Source: Antedon bifida | Taxonomy: Eukaryota > Echinodermata > Crinoidea > Comatulida > Antedonidae | Assembly (NCBI GenBank): GCA_963402885.1 | Contig: OY727102.1 | Coordinates: forward strand, 7,750,001-7,814,000 | Direction of reading: 5' to 3' | DNA length: 64,000 bases | Part shown: positions 45,501 through 58,200 of the stretch, in pieces | Numbering within the stretch: position 1 is the first letter of the stretch | Layout: each line of letters opens with the position of its first letter | The notes under the pieces: generated by a model | What the model saw: the letters and a program-made list of their open reading frames with translations, nothing else | What the model was told of the DNA's origin: nothing | The model's database searches: none | Position numbers and translations under genes: made by a program

Positions 45501-45806
45501 TTTGTAACTTTTTCTCTAACTTATTTAATTTAGATTTGTCTGATTTTTTGTGTAATTGTGAGTACGTAATACTAAATGTCCGGATTTTGTTTTTGCATAC
45601 AGCCCAAAATTCGGCATCTGTAAGTTGATTCTGGTAGGTTTCTATACAATTATCAATTAATTCGCTAATTCCAATGCAGAATTTATCGTCATTAAGTAGC
45701 TCGTTATTAATTTTCCAGTAACCTTTTCCGCGATTTTCATCTTCAAATTGTAGAGTTAAGTGTACTGCCATATGGTCGGATTTGGGGGCGGTTACAATTT
45801 TAATTG
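42525..45806 (-). mobile_element. 5'-truncated LINE (L1/Tx1-like non-LTR retrotransposon)
   Basis: It is flanked by the direct repeat ACCCACCTTGG (42,514-42,524 and 45,807-45,817), an 11-base target duplication. On the minus strand it ends in a poly-A tail (poly-T at 42,525-42,537), with a 3' UTR of about 650 bases. The coding part starts inside the last strand of the endonuclease (SDHMAVHLTL) and runs through the reverse transcriptase to the end at 43,196. Truncation at the 5' end and one frame change near 45,005 make it inactive. It separates two blocks that are closer together in the A/B spacer. Confidence 0.9.
43196..45806 (-). pseudogene. LINE reverse transcriptase reading frame
   Basis: Motifs in order: end of endonuclease SDHMAVHLTL, linker WKINNELL, a Lys-rich segment, RT fingers SPGYDGLSPEFYKKFWPII, then after a one-base frame change GVITLIHKGKG and WRPISLLNVDYK, GFVKGRTIHNN, motif A LCVDFKKAFDS, motif B GVRQGCPISAFLF, motif C SFADDTTIF, motif D LKINAQKSDALWIG and motif E IKILGLVF. 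The catalytic aspartates are present. The carboxy-terminal part (43,196-44,000) is of the kind found in L1-clade ORF2. It is not a host gene. Confidence 0.88.
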
Positions 45807-45921
45807 ACCCACCTTGGTGGTATTATATGCTTTGAGTGATTTGAATTAAATAAATTCAAAGTAGGATACTTTTTTTATATTTTTGTGTGTTTAAGTGAAC
45901 TACTATCTACTCACAGTACAC

Positions 45922-46062
45922 TACTATAGTTTAGTTTATGATTATAGTTTTGTTCTGTACAATAGGCCAGGCTATATACTTACGTTACACAAAATGTTTC
46001 TACTGATTGAAAATAATTTATAAAAAATCATTATTTCTGAAGAAAGAACAATAATTTGAAAT
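45922..46062. repeat. Spacer block shared with 10,739-10,882
   Basis: ATAGTTTAGTTTATGATTAT, TTTTGTTCTGTACAATAGGC, ACACAAAATGTTT and CTGAAGAAAGAACAAT match the A/B spacer. It lies just beyond the 5' end of the LINE. Confidence 0.65.
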
Positions 46063-46064
46063 GT

Positions 46065-47079
46065 ATTGTCTACCAAAAACATGAAAAATGAAGATTAATC
46101 AAATCAGACTTTAGGTAGGTAATTTTGCAGTTTTAATAAAGCTATTCACTTCTGTAAAAAAAACAAAAACAAACAAAATATAATATATATAGTTACATAT
46201 AGTCACATGTAACTTTAAAATGACACATTCAAAAGCAAATTTAAAAAGAAAATAATATTTTTTAGGGAGACAATATCTTTAAAACTGTTACGTCAGCAAG
46301 TGAGTAGCGTTTTTTGGTAAGAAATATTTCTTGTTTAAATACTGTTGGTGGTTAATGTATGCCCGTAATGTAGGGAGAGAAACGAAATATTATCATAGAG
46401 TTCAATCTCGCACAGAAATACTGTGTATGAAAGAAGGTCGATTTTCCCTAGTTTTTGAAGATTGGTAACTTTAAAAAAAATATGTATCGATTATTCTGCG
46501 TTATGCAGCAGATTGAAACAGACCCAATAAATAAAAGATGATAACAGTACAGTCATACAGTACTTAGTAGCGATTGTATTACTATTGCAGCGACATAATA
46601 ATAGTAATAATACAGCCAAAAAAAGAGAGAAGATTTAAACGATATGGAATTGAATTAAATTTTCAAAATAAAATAACCTTCCTTTATACAAAGCAATAAT
46701 ACGGTATTGCGGTATTTCTTGGACTCTGCTTTTTGTCTGAAATAGTCTTCAAAGGATTATGGTTGAAATAAGGAACTCAATAGATAATGCTACTATATCC
46801 TGTACTAAAACACACACGGGAAATTAACCAGTTTAGAAAGGACGCTGACCTATGCATTATGATTACCTTGAAGATGCTACAAGTATTTTAGAGCTTCAAA
46901 AAAATATTGACTCTAAAACTAAACATTTAAGCAGCAAATAGACAATGTAAGCAGAATAATGATGATAATTGCTAAATGTATAGTATCAGCAGTTAAGACC
47001 ATGACTTGGCTACATGTTTGATGGGAAGCACCAATCTACCCGAGAAAATAGTTAGGCTAATGCTTTTCGTCAATCGGGT
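46065..47079. other. Spacer C/D, no recognised feature
   Basis: AT-rich DNA with no convincing gene, RNA or repeat. Confidence 0.45.
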
Positions 47080-47247
47080 AGTCTGGGTTCCAGAAGGAGT
47101 TTTGTCTTAATTTTAGTAAAAAAAATTAATATTTTTGAACATATGGCGTTTCACGTACAATACTTGAGCTTGGATATTTCCATACAAAAATCGAAACGTC
47201 GACTGGTGGACTAACACAAAAACGAAAATAAATACAAACTCTGGAGC
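47080..47247. mobile_element. Small inverted-repeat transposon with 9-base duplication (copy 2, inverted)
   Basis: TAGTCTGGGTTCCAGAAGGA at one end and CTGGAGCAAGTCTA at the other match the family at 31,628. The flanks TCAATCGGG and CCAGTCGGG agree at 7 of 9 bases, so the insertion is older. Confidence 0.65.
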
Positions 47248-47249
47248 AA

Positions 47250-48585
47250 GTCTACCAGTCGGGCAACAAAGTGCTCATTTTTAGCCGTTAAAACGCTGTT
47301 TTTTAACTGAACATCGCCAATTTATAGTCACTTCCGGTTCCATTTTCACTTCGCGGCAACCATTTTGCATGAGAATACACTTACAAATCTGCTGCAATTT
47401 CCATCATCCCGGTTAAATTATGTCTTTCTATAATTGGAAATTGATAATCCTAATATGGAAGATTATTCCCGCCACGAAATTTTGGTATAGCCCAGAAAAT
47501 TACGACATAGTTTAAAGAAGAAAAAAGGGCAGCTGGAGGATTTATTTGTTTGGTTTCGAAGGGAATCGGGCACTTTTCTCCATCAGTACGAAATCTTTAT
47601 AAAAACTTAGTGGGTGGTTATTAGATTATTAATCTTTCTTTCTTTTCTGAAAGATTAAGCTTGGTTCAGCTTATGGGACGGATTCAATATCCGTTCAAAT
47701 CTGGGGATATATTCTAAGTAGACGCCATCGTATGTTTAGTACACAGGCCGTGTGGTTGAGTAATTTCAATTCTTCAAAATCAGTATGTGTAATCAATTTT
47801 TTAACCATTTAATATACCCAAATATGTCATTAGTCATTCTTCTTGGATAAAGGAAAATAAGCGATCAAGTTCGAAGTATAAAAATTAAATTCTAAGAATA
47901 TCTTACAGTATAGTGTACTATATGTACCGTAATACTTAAGTCTGAGAGATGAGTCGATTTAGTGCACATATTTTACCATTGGTCTTAATATGATTTTTGT
48001 GTGAAAAATACTTTGGTACATCTGAAAATCCAGTTCTTAAGTGATTCTAATGATGCACTTTCGGGACAGAGGTCAATGACCTAGTTTTTCACGCAATTTT
48101 ACCAATATCTTTATTTTATGTTTTGGAATTAGGCTCAATGTAAAGCTGATGAATCATACTACACATTGATTATCATTAAAGGTCATTTGAGTATTTATTT
48201 TACAAAATTTATGGAAAATCATCTCATTTTTTCCATTTTTTGGTAATTTTTTTTTATTTTAATGAATAACACATATTTTTGTAACATATGCTTGATTTTT
48301 TTCAAACAACTTTTAAAAATTGCCCTAACTATACGGGAGTGGATATCAAAGAGAAATTTGCGTTAAAATTAGAGCTTGTATATGTAAAATACTGATTTTA
48401 CTCATTTTTTGGTAAAAAAAACGGAACGAGCTCAAGGATAAAACGGTTTAGGCGAATATTGCCGAATAAGTCATCGACTTTAATATGTCTGTAGGCCTAT
48501 TGTTATGCTTATAAGAAACGCCAAATCTGCGTCATAGTTGAAATGGTCGGAATTTGTTGTTATTTAACCATATTTATAACCTTAC
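47250..48585. other. Spacer 3' of gene D, no recognised feature
   Basis: AT-rich DNA without gene, RNA or clear repeat. One stretch near 47,330 (CACTTCCGGTTCCATTTTCA) vaguely recalls 40,315, but is too short to name. Confidence 0.4.
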
Positions 48586-48586
48586 T

Positions 48587-48840
48587 ACATGCGTCAGTTC
48601 ATACATTTACATGGACAAATGATACAATATATAGGCCTATATATTATTTCTATTATTACATTATTTGCGTGAGCCATAAAAACAAACAAAAAAGATGTTT
48701 GTTTACAATGAATAATAATGCTATAAAATGAAATGTTTTATCCATATTACAGTATATGCATCAGTTCATACATGGACAAATAATACAATATATAGGCCTA
48801 TATATTATTTCTATTATTATGGAGATACATCATAAAAATG
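48587..48840. repeat. Tandem duplication of a roughly 165-base block
   Basis: GCGTCAGTTCATACATTTAC...ATATATAGGCCTATATATTA at 48,590 recurs at about 48,760 (GCATCAGTTCATACATGGAC). A TAA triplet run follows at 48,847-48,869. Confidence 0.65.
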
Positions 48841-48966
48841 TGTTTAGTAATAATAATAATAATAATAATGACATAAAATGATATTTGTCTATGAATAGTT
48901 TGTTTTAATTTTATTCAGATTTCAATTAATATATTTGTAGGTGTAGGCCTATAGTATAACAGTGGT

Positions 48967-48972
48967 TTTATT
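48967..48972 (-). terminator. Gene D polyadenylation signal
   Basis: AATAAA on the minus strand about 40 bases after the gene D stop codon at 49,013. Confidence 0.55.
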
Positions 48973-49012
48973 GAAGCCAAGTTAGATATTGATGTCAAAA
49001 TGATGTCGAGTA

Positions 49013-49239
49013 CTAGTTCGTTGTCTCTTCTTGAATCAGTCTATCATCTGTATTTGTACTATCTGAGCCTTTTGGCTGCTTTACAAATTTCCAACGATAG
49101 AGCAATAACAGTAAAAGAAGAATCATTACGATTGCAAAGAATACAGATAGACAGACAATGGCAGTCAACTGAGACGACGATTCAGTTACTTCTGGCCGCA
49201 CTGTTGTTTTCTTTATTTCAGGTCTTCCTGAATCAGACG
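49013..49239 (-). CDS. Gene D last exon: membrane segment and tail
   Basis: ASDSGRPEIKKTTVRPEVTE, the same leucine-rich span as gene C (VFFAIVMILLLLLLLYRWKF) and a tail ending DDRLIQEETTN. A second in-phase AG 12 bases further in corresponds to the acceptor of gene C, so two forms differing by four residues are possible. Confidence 0.9.
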
Positions 49240-52200
49240 CTGAAAATTGAAAATAAAATATAATAAAAATAAAATAAATATTGTTGTTTTTTAATGTAAG
49301 TATGTAGGCCTACATTAAGCCTACGCTTGAGACTACGATTTGGTAGTGTTTCTTTTTTCAATCAATAGAGTGCTCCTCCAGTAACTCTATACCATTGTCA
49401 AAATATTTCGATGATCAAATGTTAAGAACAAATTTTGTTAAGACATCTAGTGATTATGGCTACAAACCTGATGTACATTTTCCATTTTCAACCATAATAT
49501 CATCAAGCGCCATCAACCCGGTTCGTTCTCTACCGACCATACCTTCAAACACAATCTAAATTGTGGATTAAACATTTGTTGGCAATATATATTTATATTA
49601 AGTAATTTGAATATTTATATTGAATTGTTATGTAAATGTAGGCCTACTAAATTTAGTGTAAATATATTATCGTTTATGCTCGGATAAATATATACAAAAA
49701 TGTATGACTTTCAGGAAATCTTTTTTCGTTTTCATTCTGCTCTAACGTATTATTATTATATAATATTTACATTAGCAAAAACCCAAAATATTAATATTAA
49801 TTACCGTAAAAGTTTCTGATTGGGGAAATAAGTTAACACTACGTTTATGCCATGTTGCCTGATGTCTTCTTGGTAACGCAAAAACTATGCCTACTTTTCC
49901 AGATGATGATTTGGTGTAGATATCAATAATTAAATCACCAGTACTGACATACGAATAGTGTAGACAGTGATGCAAACCAGCCGAGATAGCTTGTGATGTT
50001 AATACAACACGCTGACCTGTTCGTAATTCTGATGCTTTGACAAATATGTATGAACTTTGACCTGGAAAATAAGGTAGTAGATTTGTATTATTTATTATGC
50101 GTGTGACTTTGTTGTACTCATTCACATAAAGTGATCCAAGTTTTTGTGGTTTTTTTTGTGTATTTTGTTGTGTGTTTTTTTAAAGAAAATGTCAAAGTTC
50201 TATTGAATTATAATTAGGTCAATTGCATTCGTTAGAGGCAAAGTATTACAACATACAAATGGTGGTTAGTGGGAGGTACGAGGTTTTGAAAGAATGGATA
50301 ATTCTGATTTTATAAGTCACAGTACTAGAAAATAATTAGAAATATAAATTACTTTGGGATAGAACAACATTTGTATCCTTCGAAATGGTTTGGTTGCCAT
50401 CAATTCGTGTCGATGCATTAAAGAAGGTCCAGTCTAATAAATTTATACTATCATCATCTCCACTGCCATCTTCATTGGTGTTTTCTTCAAATCCACATCT
50501 CTTTACACCACTCTCAAAGTCGCAGAAAATTACGCTAACTGGGGGATTATCTGGCGGCGGATCACATGACATGATGACAACTTTGACATCATCAATCGCA
50601 ATATCTCCTTCATGTCCATAGCCAACTATGCCTTTGAAGTGTACCTGTATTAAATATAACGGTAAGTGAATTATACACGTACGTTCATTTGAATAAAACT
50701 AATTTCTTTAATTCTATAAACATCGACACACATTCATTAAAAAAATCTACGGTTCTCATTTATTCTAACCATTTATTACAGTACATTACATATTTCTGTA
50801 CCATTTTTCTAACTCACCTTCATTGAATGGTTAAGTAACTCCTTAGAACCATTCTTAAAGTATCTTTTAACATTCAGTGGGAGAATTGCTTTTTTCCAAT
50901 TATCACCTTGATCTCCTGTATTTGACCACAGTAACTTCTTCTCATTTATTGCAGGCGTTACTCTGTACACTTCCAAACTACCTATTGACTTTCCACGCAT
51001 ATTATACCAAAATTGAAGACATTTGGAATCAGCAGATGTAGGTAGAAGTGGACTCGATAATTCTGCTGCGTCAAATGGTATCCGTGGATGTGATGTTTCA
51101 ATATACATATAATTCCCTATTTGAAATGTTATATAACATTACGTAAAATTCATGCTACTTTCAACCATTAACCACACATTCAATCCAAGCAAATACAGTA
51201 GCCCCACAAAGATCACTCATACATGTTGAGATTTGATAAGTTAATACAATTAATGCATAATATGTATATATGCATATATGTATCCATACAAAATAATAAT
51301 TCTGCGTTACGTTTAAACTCAAATTATATATATATATAGATATATACCTTCTTTTTCTTCACTTATATATGTGTGGTCTTGTGTTGGTCCAGAGTTTATT
51401 GTTTTTGTTTTTCCTCTAATTTGCGTCCAATTAAATTTTGCCGTATGCTCATCTTTATATCCACATATGTTTTCACTTTCAAAGTCACAATCAATAGTAG
51501 AAGTCCATTTTGGTTCGATAACTAAAATAGTAATGTAAATTGTTTAAAAACAGTAGTTATGGCCACGAGGTACACGGCCACTATTGTTGAGAAGTGTACT
51601 ACAAACTATGTTATACTAAAGTAGGCCTACCTTTAATACATGTATTGTTCAAAAGGACGACATCGTCAATTGCAATATCAACGTGGTATTCACCTCCGGA
51701 TCTTGGTTCAAATACAATCTATCGAGTAACAAAGATGTAAAGTCCCTGTAAAAACTGGCAAGATTTCATGTCATTCGATCTTACCAATCCAGTTCATGGT
51801 TCAAGTTAGACTTTCCTCAAGTCTGTATTGTTTTCTTAAGTTATGTTAGTCTAGTCGGCGTGTCGATTTTTTTCCTGAAACACAGACTTGTAAGACGCGT
51901 ATACAAAAATCGATTTGCAGATCGCAAACATCCTGTAAGAATGACGTATATTATCATACCGTATTTGGCTAATGGGGCGGGTTTATGTAAATATTATGGT
52001 TATAGAATCAACCAATCAACGGACCTTTGCGATGGGCGATTTTGTAATGGGGCGACTGTGCAGAGGCGACTTTGCAAGGGGCGACTTTGTATGAGGCGAC
52101 TTTGCGATGGGTTGACTTGAATAGCATCCGGCCTAGAGTACACAAAACACACACCTCGAACGTGATATATTCAACGTAAGAGAGCGCATGCGTAACTTAA

Positions 52201-55200
52201 GTTTTTAGATTTCGAGTGAGTAGCCAATCGCATGCGGCTAAAACTAGTCAACCGGATAATCGTATGCACCAAGAATTCTTGGTGTCAAACCACGTGACTT
52301 GTCCGTGTTTGTTGCACAGACGATGTTTTAGCTCAAATGTATACGTATGAAACGCCATATGTGCCAAAATAGTTATCCTTTTACTAATATTAAGTCAAAA
52401 CACCATTCGGCACCCAGACTAGGTTCAAATCTTTGAAGCTTTTAAACAAATATTTTCTACTATCTACCAGACACAGCGCAAAATGCAATGCAACAGGACG
52501 CTGACCTCGCCTTGCCAAGATAGGAACTCGATCGGACCATTACTTGTCTGACAAATACATTGATTAGGCCCAGCCTATTTGTTTCTACTATTCTTGTTAC
52601 ATGCCTTTTTTTTATTGTACCTAACTTTACCGAGTAGTTTCCTTTAGTGTATCCAATATCAACTTGAACACGATTCCACCGGTTGCCTTTCTTGCCTATT
52701 GAATGCCAGATTGGATCAACGGGAAAGTGCTTAATTGATTCATCATCAACGTAAATATTGAGACTAGAAACTGCATTTGAGTTCATATAATAATAAAACT
52801 GTAAGCAGCGTTTATTAGTAGTCATCTCTACTACTGGTGTACGAAGAAAATTCCTTTCTGTTGGGTGTTGAGTATGTCGAAATGAGATAAAATAGTAATG
52901 ACCTGAGAAAATCAATAAAAAAAATGTCATAGTTATTGGTTCCATATCATACATTTGAAAATGATTACTAACTCCTAAATACACAACATATGCAAGAAAA
53001 ACATTACTCACCTGATGGCGTTCCATACGTATTATCAACATTTGGTAACTTTTTATGTTTGTAAGTTTCTTTATTTGACAGTTGCCATCCGTTAGCTAGT
53101 GATGTATTGGTCGAAAGGTCACAGTCTTTTTCAAAATTACAGTCAATTTTGTCTACGATTTCGGGTACTGATTATATAAAAAGTATTATAAAATAAAGTA
53201 AAATCAAAGGTAATAAACAAAACTCTCTTTTGGAATAATCAAGCAACAGTGCAACCACAAACTAATAATACATAAGTGTGTACTCATTTGAGCATGAAAT
53301 GGTAAATTACTGTACGTACCTGGACAGCGTCCTTTACCGATCGAGATGTCATCGATTGCCACAAATCCATTTCTTTTGTGGCCTATATTGGCTTCAAACA
53401 TAATCTGCAAAATATAGTTAAAACTATATAATTGATTTAACCCGTAGACCTGCATATATAAGTTTATCTTTAAAAATGTATAGGCCTACTTACTGAGAAC
53501 TGTTCATCTTCCTTTAATGGTTCCAAATCTAGTGAGTGTTTTGCCCACGATGGTGCCATTTGCCTCGTCAGAGAAGTCAATAAGAATTGATTTGATGAAC
53601 GAATGTTCAAACTAAAATCTTGTTTAATGATATAATACAAGTGTAGACAATACCGTTCGGCGTACTCAAAGTTAGGAGATACAATCGCTACATGTTTGTT
53701 TTCTTGTTCAATGTCAGCATATAAGAAAGAATTGACACCTAATGAAGACAAAATGTAATACAGGTATAAGTTGTACAAGTATACAAGTTGAAGTAATACA
53801 TAGAGTATTTTCATTATAAATAAAACACTCACGATTTTACTGACGGCTGTTCTGTGCATTCTGACTGATCACACTTTATAGATGTTAAGAAAATGTTCTA
53901 TTCTGAGTTTTCCTATTTCATATACATTTTTGCTATTACTCTAGTAGCTAGATCGAGACCCAAGGCATGTGTGTATCTACGTAACTACTGGTTGTAGAAT
54001 TGTTCGAAATATACGTTGTGTTATTTGCTGCACATTAAGAATGTTAAAAAAGGTTAAAGGGTCAAATTAAAGAGGTACTTTTATCTCGGCAAACACTGGT
54101 CACAGCAATCAATTTTGGTCTCAAAATGTTGAGAAGGCATGCATTCATATTCAGTCTAATGGGGCATTTTAGTCAAAAATGATCAGAAATGCCATTTCTG
54201 ACCTTTGACTCACATACCAGGGCATCTTCATATCTCTGTATAAGTACTGGTCGTAAAATGTGTAACCAAGCCAAAAATGATTGTTTGACCACCCTAAACC
54301 AATTTCTGAAGTCAAACTCAAAGTCAAAAACTGGACCTCAAGGTGCATACGAAAGTAGATCTGGCTACTAGAGTGTTATGGTTTGTACTGATTGTGGAGA
54401 ATATTTAAACTATCTAAAATTCGAATATTACACGTTGTCCGACAAATATTCATATTGTACTACCTTTAGAAATACCGATGGATGTTGTACTGCCTATGTG
54501 CCATGATGCATACTGATGTTTCCATGGATACCAGGTATGATTTGGGAGATAATCGTTGTAGTTACATTTGTTGGGGTGGCTATTGAATTGGCAATGTGAA
54601 TGTGTAATTGCAGGTTCTGGTGCATTACATTCATTATCAACAAGTGTAATATCATCAAGAGCAATATCTCCTTTATGTCCACCAGCAATAAACGCTATAA
54701 ACTGGAACTGAAATCAGATAATGCAATAGTATCAGATTAGTTCCATCATGATATAGATTGGGGAAAAGATCACATGATTACCGTACATGAACGCTCTCAA
54801 CTTTTCATATTGAGGAAAAACCTACTTGTAAAAACTTAGCGAGTAGTCATTGCTGAATAGTATCTATATATAAATTATGGTTAATTCTGACATAGGCGAG
54901 CACAATGGAAAAACTTCGGTACACATCTCTGCCTTGGATACCTACCTGATCTATCTCAGATGTACCGTGAAATGTAAATTTGATAACATTAGTTTTCACT
55001 ATTACGATATTGTTCAATATTTCTATCTTAGGAATATATTATAAAGGATTTTATATCAACATTTTTGATTTCATCAGTATATTTTCAATTCAATTTCAAT
55101 TGTACGCGGGTCGAAGTAATCGCCAGGTTCACGATAAGTTCACATATTCACCTTGCAACTTTCTGGTTTCAACATCTAAGTTGGCCGTGGCCGGCTATAG

Positions 55201-58200
55201 CCATTTTAGTTTTTTTGTTTATTCGGATCGGACCACGCGTGTGAAGGTACGGTAGTTAAAAAATTAAAATTGTACTGCAAATTAATAAAGATCAAATTAA
55301 ATATACGCCATAAAGCATCGGAATATATTGTGGGGAATAGTATTATAAAATTACATAGGGAGATCTGATGATAAGACAGTTTGTGTTTAAAATCGAGTGA
55401 AATCCCGATAGCCGAGTTTTATTGAGTAAGCTGGCAGGAATAACTGTAGGCTATCTGTGTCATGTTGCAAGCCGTCTAAAACGTCTTCCTTTTTGGGCCG
55501 AAACGGCCCACTCTGTCGCGGAAGTTAGTTTAAAGAGATGTTTAAATTAAATAATGTATTCACTATTAGGATGACATTTATTTGAATAAACGCCTCCCCA
55601 ATAAAACATCACTTTGAATAATAATCTCCCCCCACCCCCAAACCCAACTATCTAGTAAACGCGCATCCACATTTATACACACAATATTGTATTATATTTA
55701 TAGTAACACAATGGTACTATTTGTAGTAGAATTCATCGCACTGTTATCTACAATTTACCAAAGTATTTGTTATTCTTTTTTACCACTTTTCATATATCTA
55801 TTACAGGATTTTATTTGATTATAAATGTTACCACATTATTAAAACTAAAAAATTAAACATATCCCTTGAATAAGCACCTCCCTTAAATGAACTCCGCCTC
55901 CCCACCTCAGCCTTATAAAAGGGCCCTACCAAACAATACACACTATAGGTCTACTTTAAAATGTTATTAATCATCTAAGACACTGTGAAACAGAGTAGGT
56001 TTAGTTTTACGAATGTCAGGCATTTTCACCGACAGAAAACGTACAAGGAGAACGTCCTTTTTTACCCGAGTCATTATCATTCCGAGAAACCATCGTCTAC
56101 ACTTCCTAGAGAGGGGAGGGGGCGAGCGAACCCTCTAGTATAAATAATTAATACAAATCCTAAAAACGATCTAAAGCTAATTCAAATGCCTTTTTGAATG
56201 AAATTAGTACATATATATCTCCACATCGTACACAAAAATCTGCTGCTGCATATCTCGCGGTGGTGTTTACAAACAGAGGCATGACAACAGGTGGCGCTGT
56301 TGTATTTTACAGTAATTTGTACATCAGATTTTTTTTCATCCCCGAAACGTTTTTTTTTTTCGTACACAAATATGTTTTAAAAGTACTATTAAACGATCGT
56401 TGAATAGTGCGTACTATTGAACGCCATGTGACCCACAATCGTCTAATCAAATGACAGGAATTTATTTAGGTGTTATATAATAAACAATATTACATAACAG
56501 TTTGTCATACATATTAATACATTAAGCTCTGTCTAAACTATCAAACTAGTTCGTCAAAAATAAGTGTGATGTGCCAAAATCTGGTAGTGACATGTTTAAA
56601 TATGGTAGTGATATGACATCTTCATGTCATATATGGGAACATCACTTTTAAGTCGCGTGGACGCGACTCTATAGTTCACTATGTCGCTCGGTCGGTCTGT
56701 CGGTCTGTCTGTCGGTCCGGTATCACTATGCGTTTTATTGCTTTTCTGTACTTTTTGAACTGTTTTGATGTACAGAAAAGTTTTAAAGTAAATTACTTTT
56801 TGAAAGTTCATTTTTTTCTGAGAGCACGCGACTTATGGCTGTTGGCCTTGTTTTTAATTAAACTAGTTTGATAACGTAAAATTTGATAGTGTAGACAGAG
56901 CTTTATACATGTTAGTCATTACGCAATATATAGCAGTGAAATTAATATTAGTTTGAATATTACTGTAGTATGGCGACAATTAACATTCCGTTACGATATC
57001 GTTTATCGCATAAACTTTATGAATCACAGGTTATAATCCATAATTTAATTCAAATTTACATATAAAAATTAGTGTTAATTTTATACCTGCACGTATTCAT
57101 CGTACATAGTTCTCTCGTTATCAAGATCAATAGTGCCAAGTGTCCATCCCGAGGTACTAGATGTTACAGTCCATAGATCGTCTCGTATATAATGCCCCCA
57201 AGACTCTCCACGTATTTGAATTCTCAAACTACCACCGGTGTGCTCTCCTTGCATGTGATACCAAAACCGAAAGCACATTGGTCCATTGGAATGTCTGAAC
57301 ATTGGTGTGCTGATATAAAAGTATTCACCTTCTCTTGATCGTTCCGATGCTTCAAGGTATATATAGTGTCCTTAAACCAAATAAAAGATTAGTTTAAAAT
57401 ATTTTCTTTACTTTAACAACAAAGTAATTGTGAATCAGTATTATATTAGTTAATTAAATGATTTAGAATAGAACGCTATCTTTTTAGAACAATTATATAA
57501 AAATATATCTGGCCATCAGCCAGTCATAATTTGTTTAAAATCTACTTGGATATTATTATTATTTATTTCCATGTTAGGTGTTTCACGTGTGTACGAACCA
57601 AGCAATGGCATTGTCTTCAAATTCAACGCCAGCTTGAAATTCAACTATGTCGGGTATTACTGTGACTCGGCAAAGTAAGCAGGTGGTAGAGAGACAACTA
57701 AGGCCGAAATCATTCATTCAAAGGAGTTAGCCCCATGATTAGAGACGCTATTATGGACATTGTAATACGATATTTAATAGCTAACACCAACACTATGCTA
57801 GATAAGATGTGACATAGATTTTTGGTAATCTCGTAAGGTTGAGGCAGGTACGCATTGTGTCCGCCTATCTATAAATTAAGCATCATGTAGGCCTACAGAG
57901 ACATAATCGGTAAGCTTAACTATGTGTTGTCTTACCCTCTCTTGTATTTAAAGTATGATCGTTGTCTGGCCCAGTACCAAGTGAGGGTGTTGGACCTTGA
58001 AACCGTATCCACTCCTTTCTCGTTTCTGGTTGGCTGTATCCACACATTTCTTCGCCTTCGAAATCACAATCAATTGTTGAGATAAATGGTTCAGGTTTAA
58101 CTAAATACAACCATAAAAATAATAAATAATTCCATTAGCAAGGATGTACGCACAATCTTTAAAATAAAATAAAGTAAAGCTTTCTAAATTCGTTTTTTAT

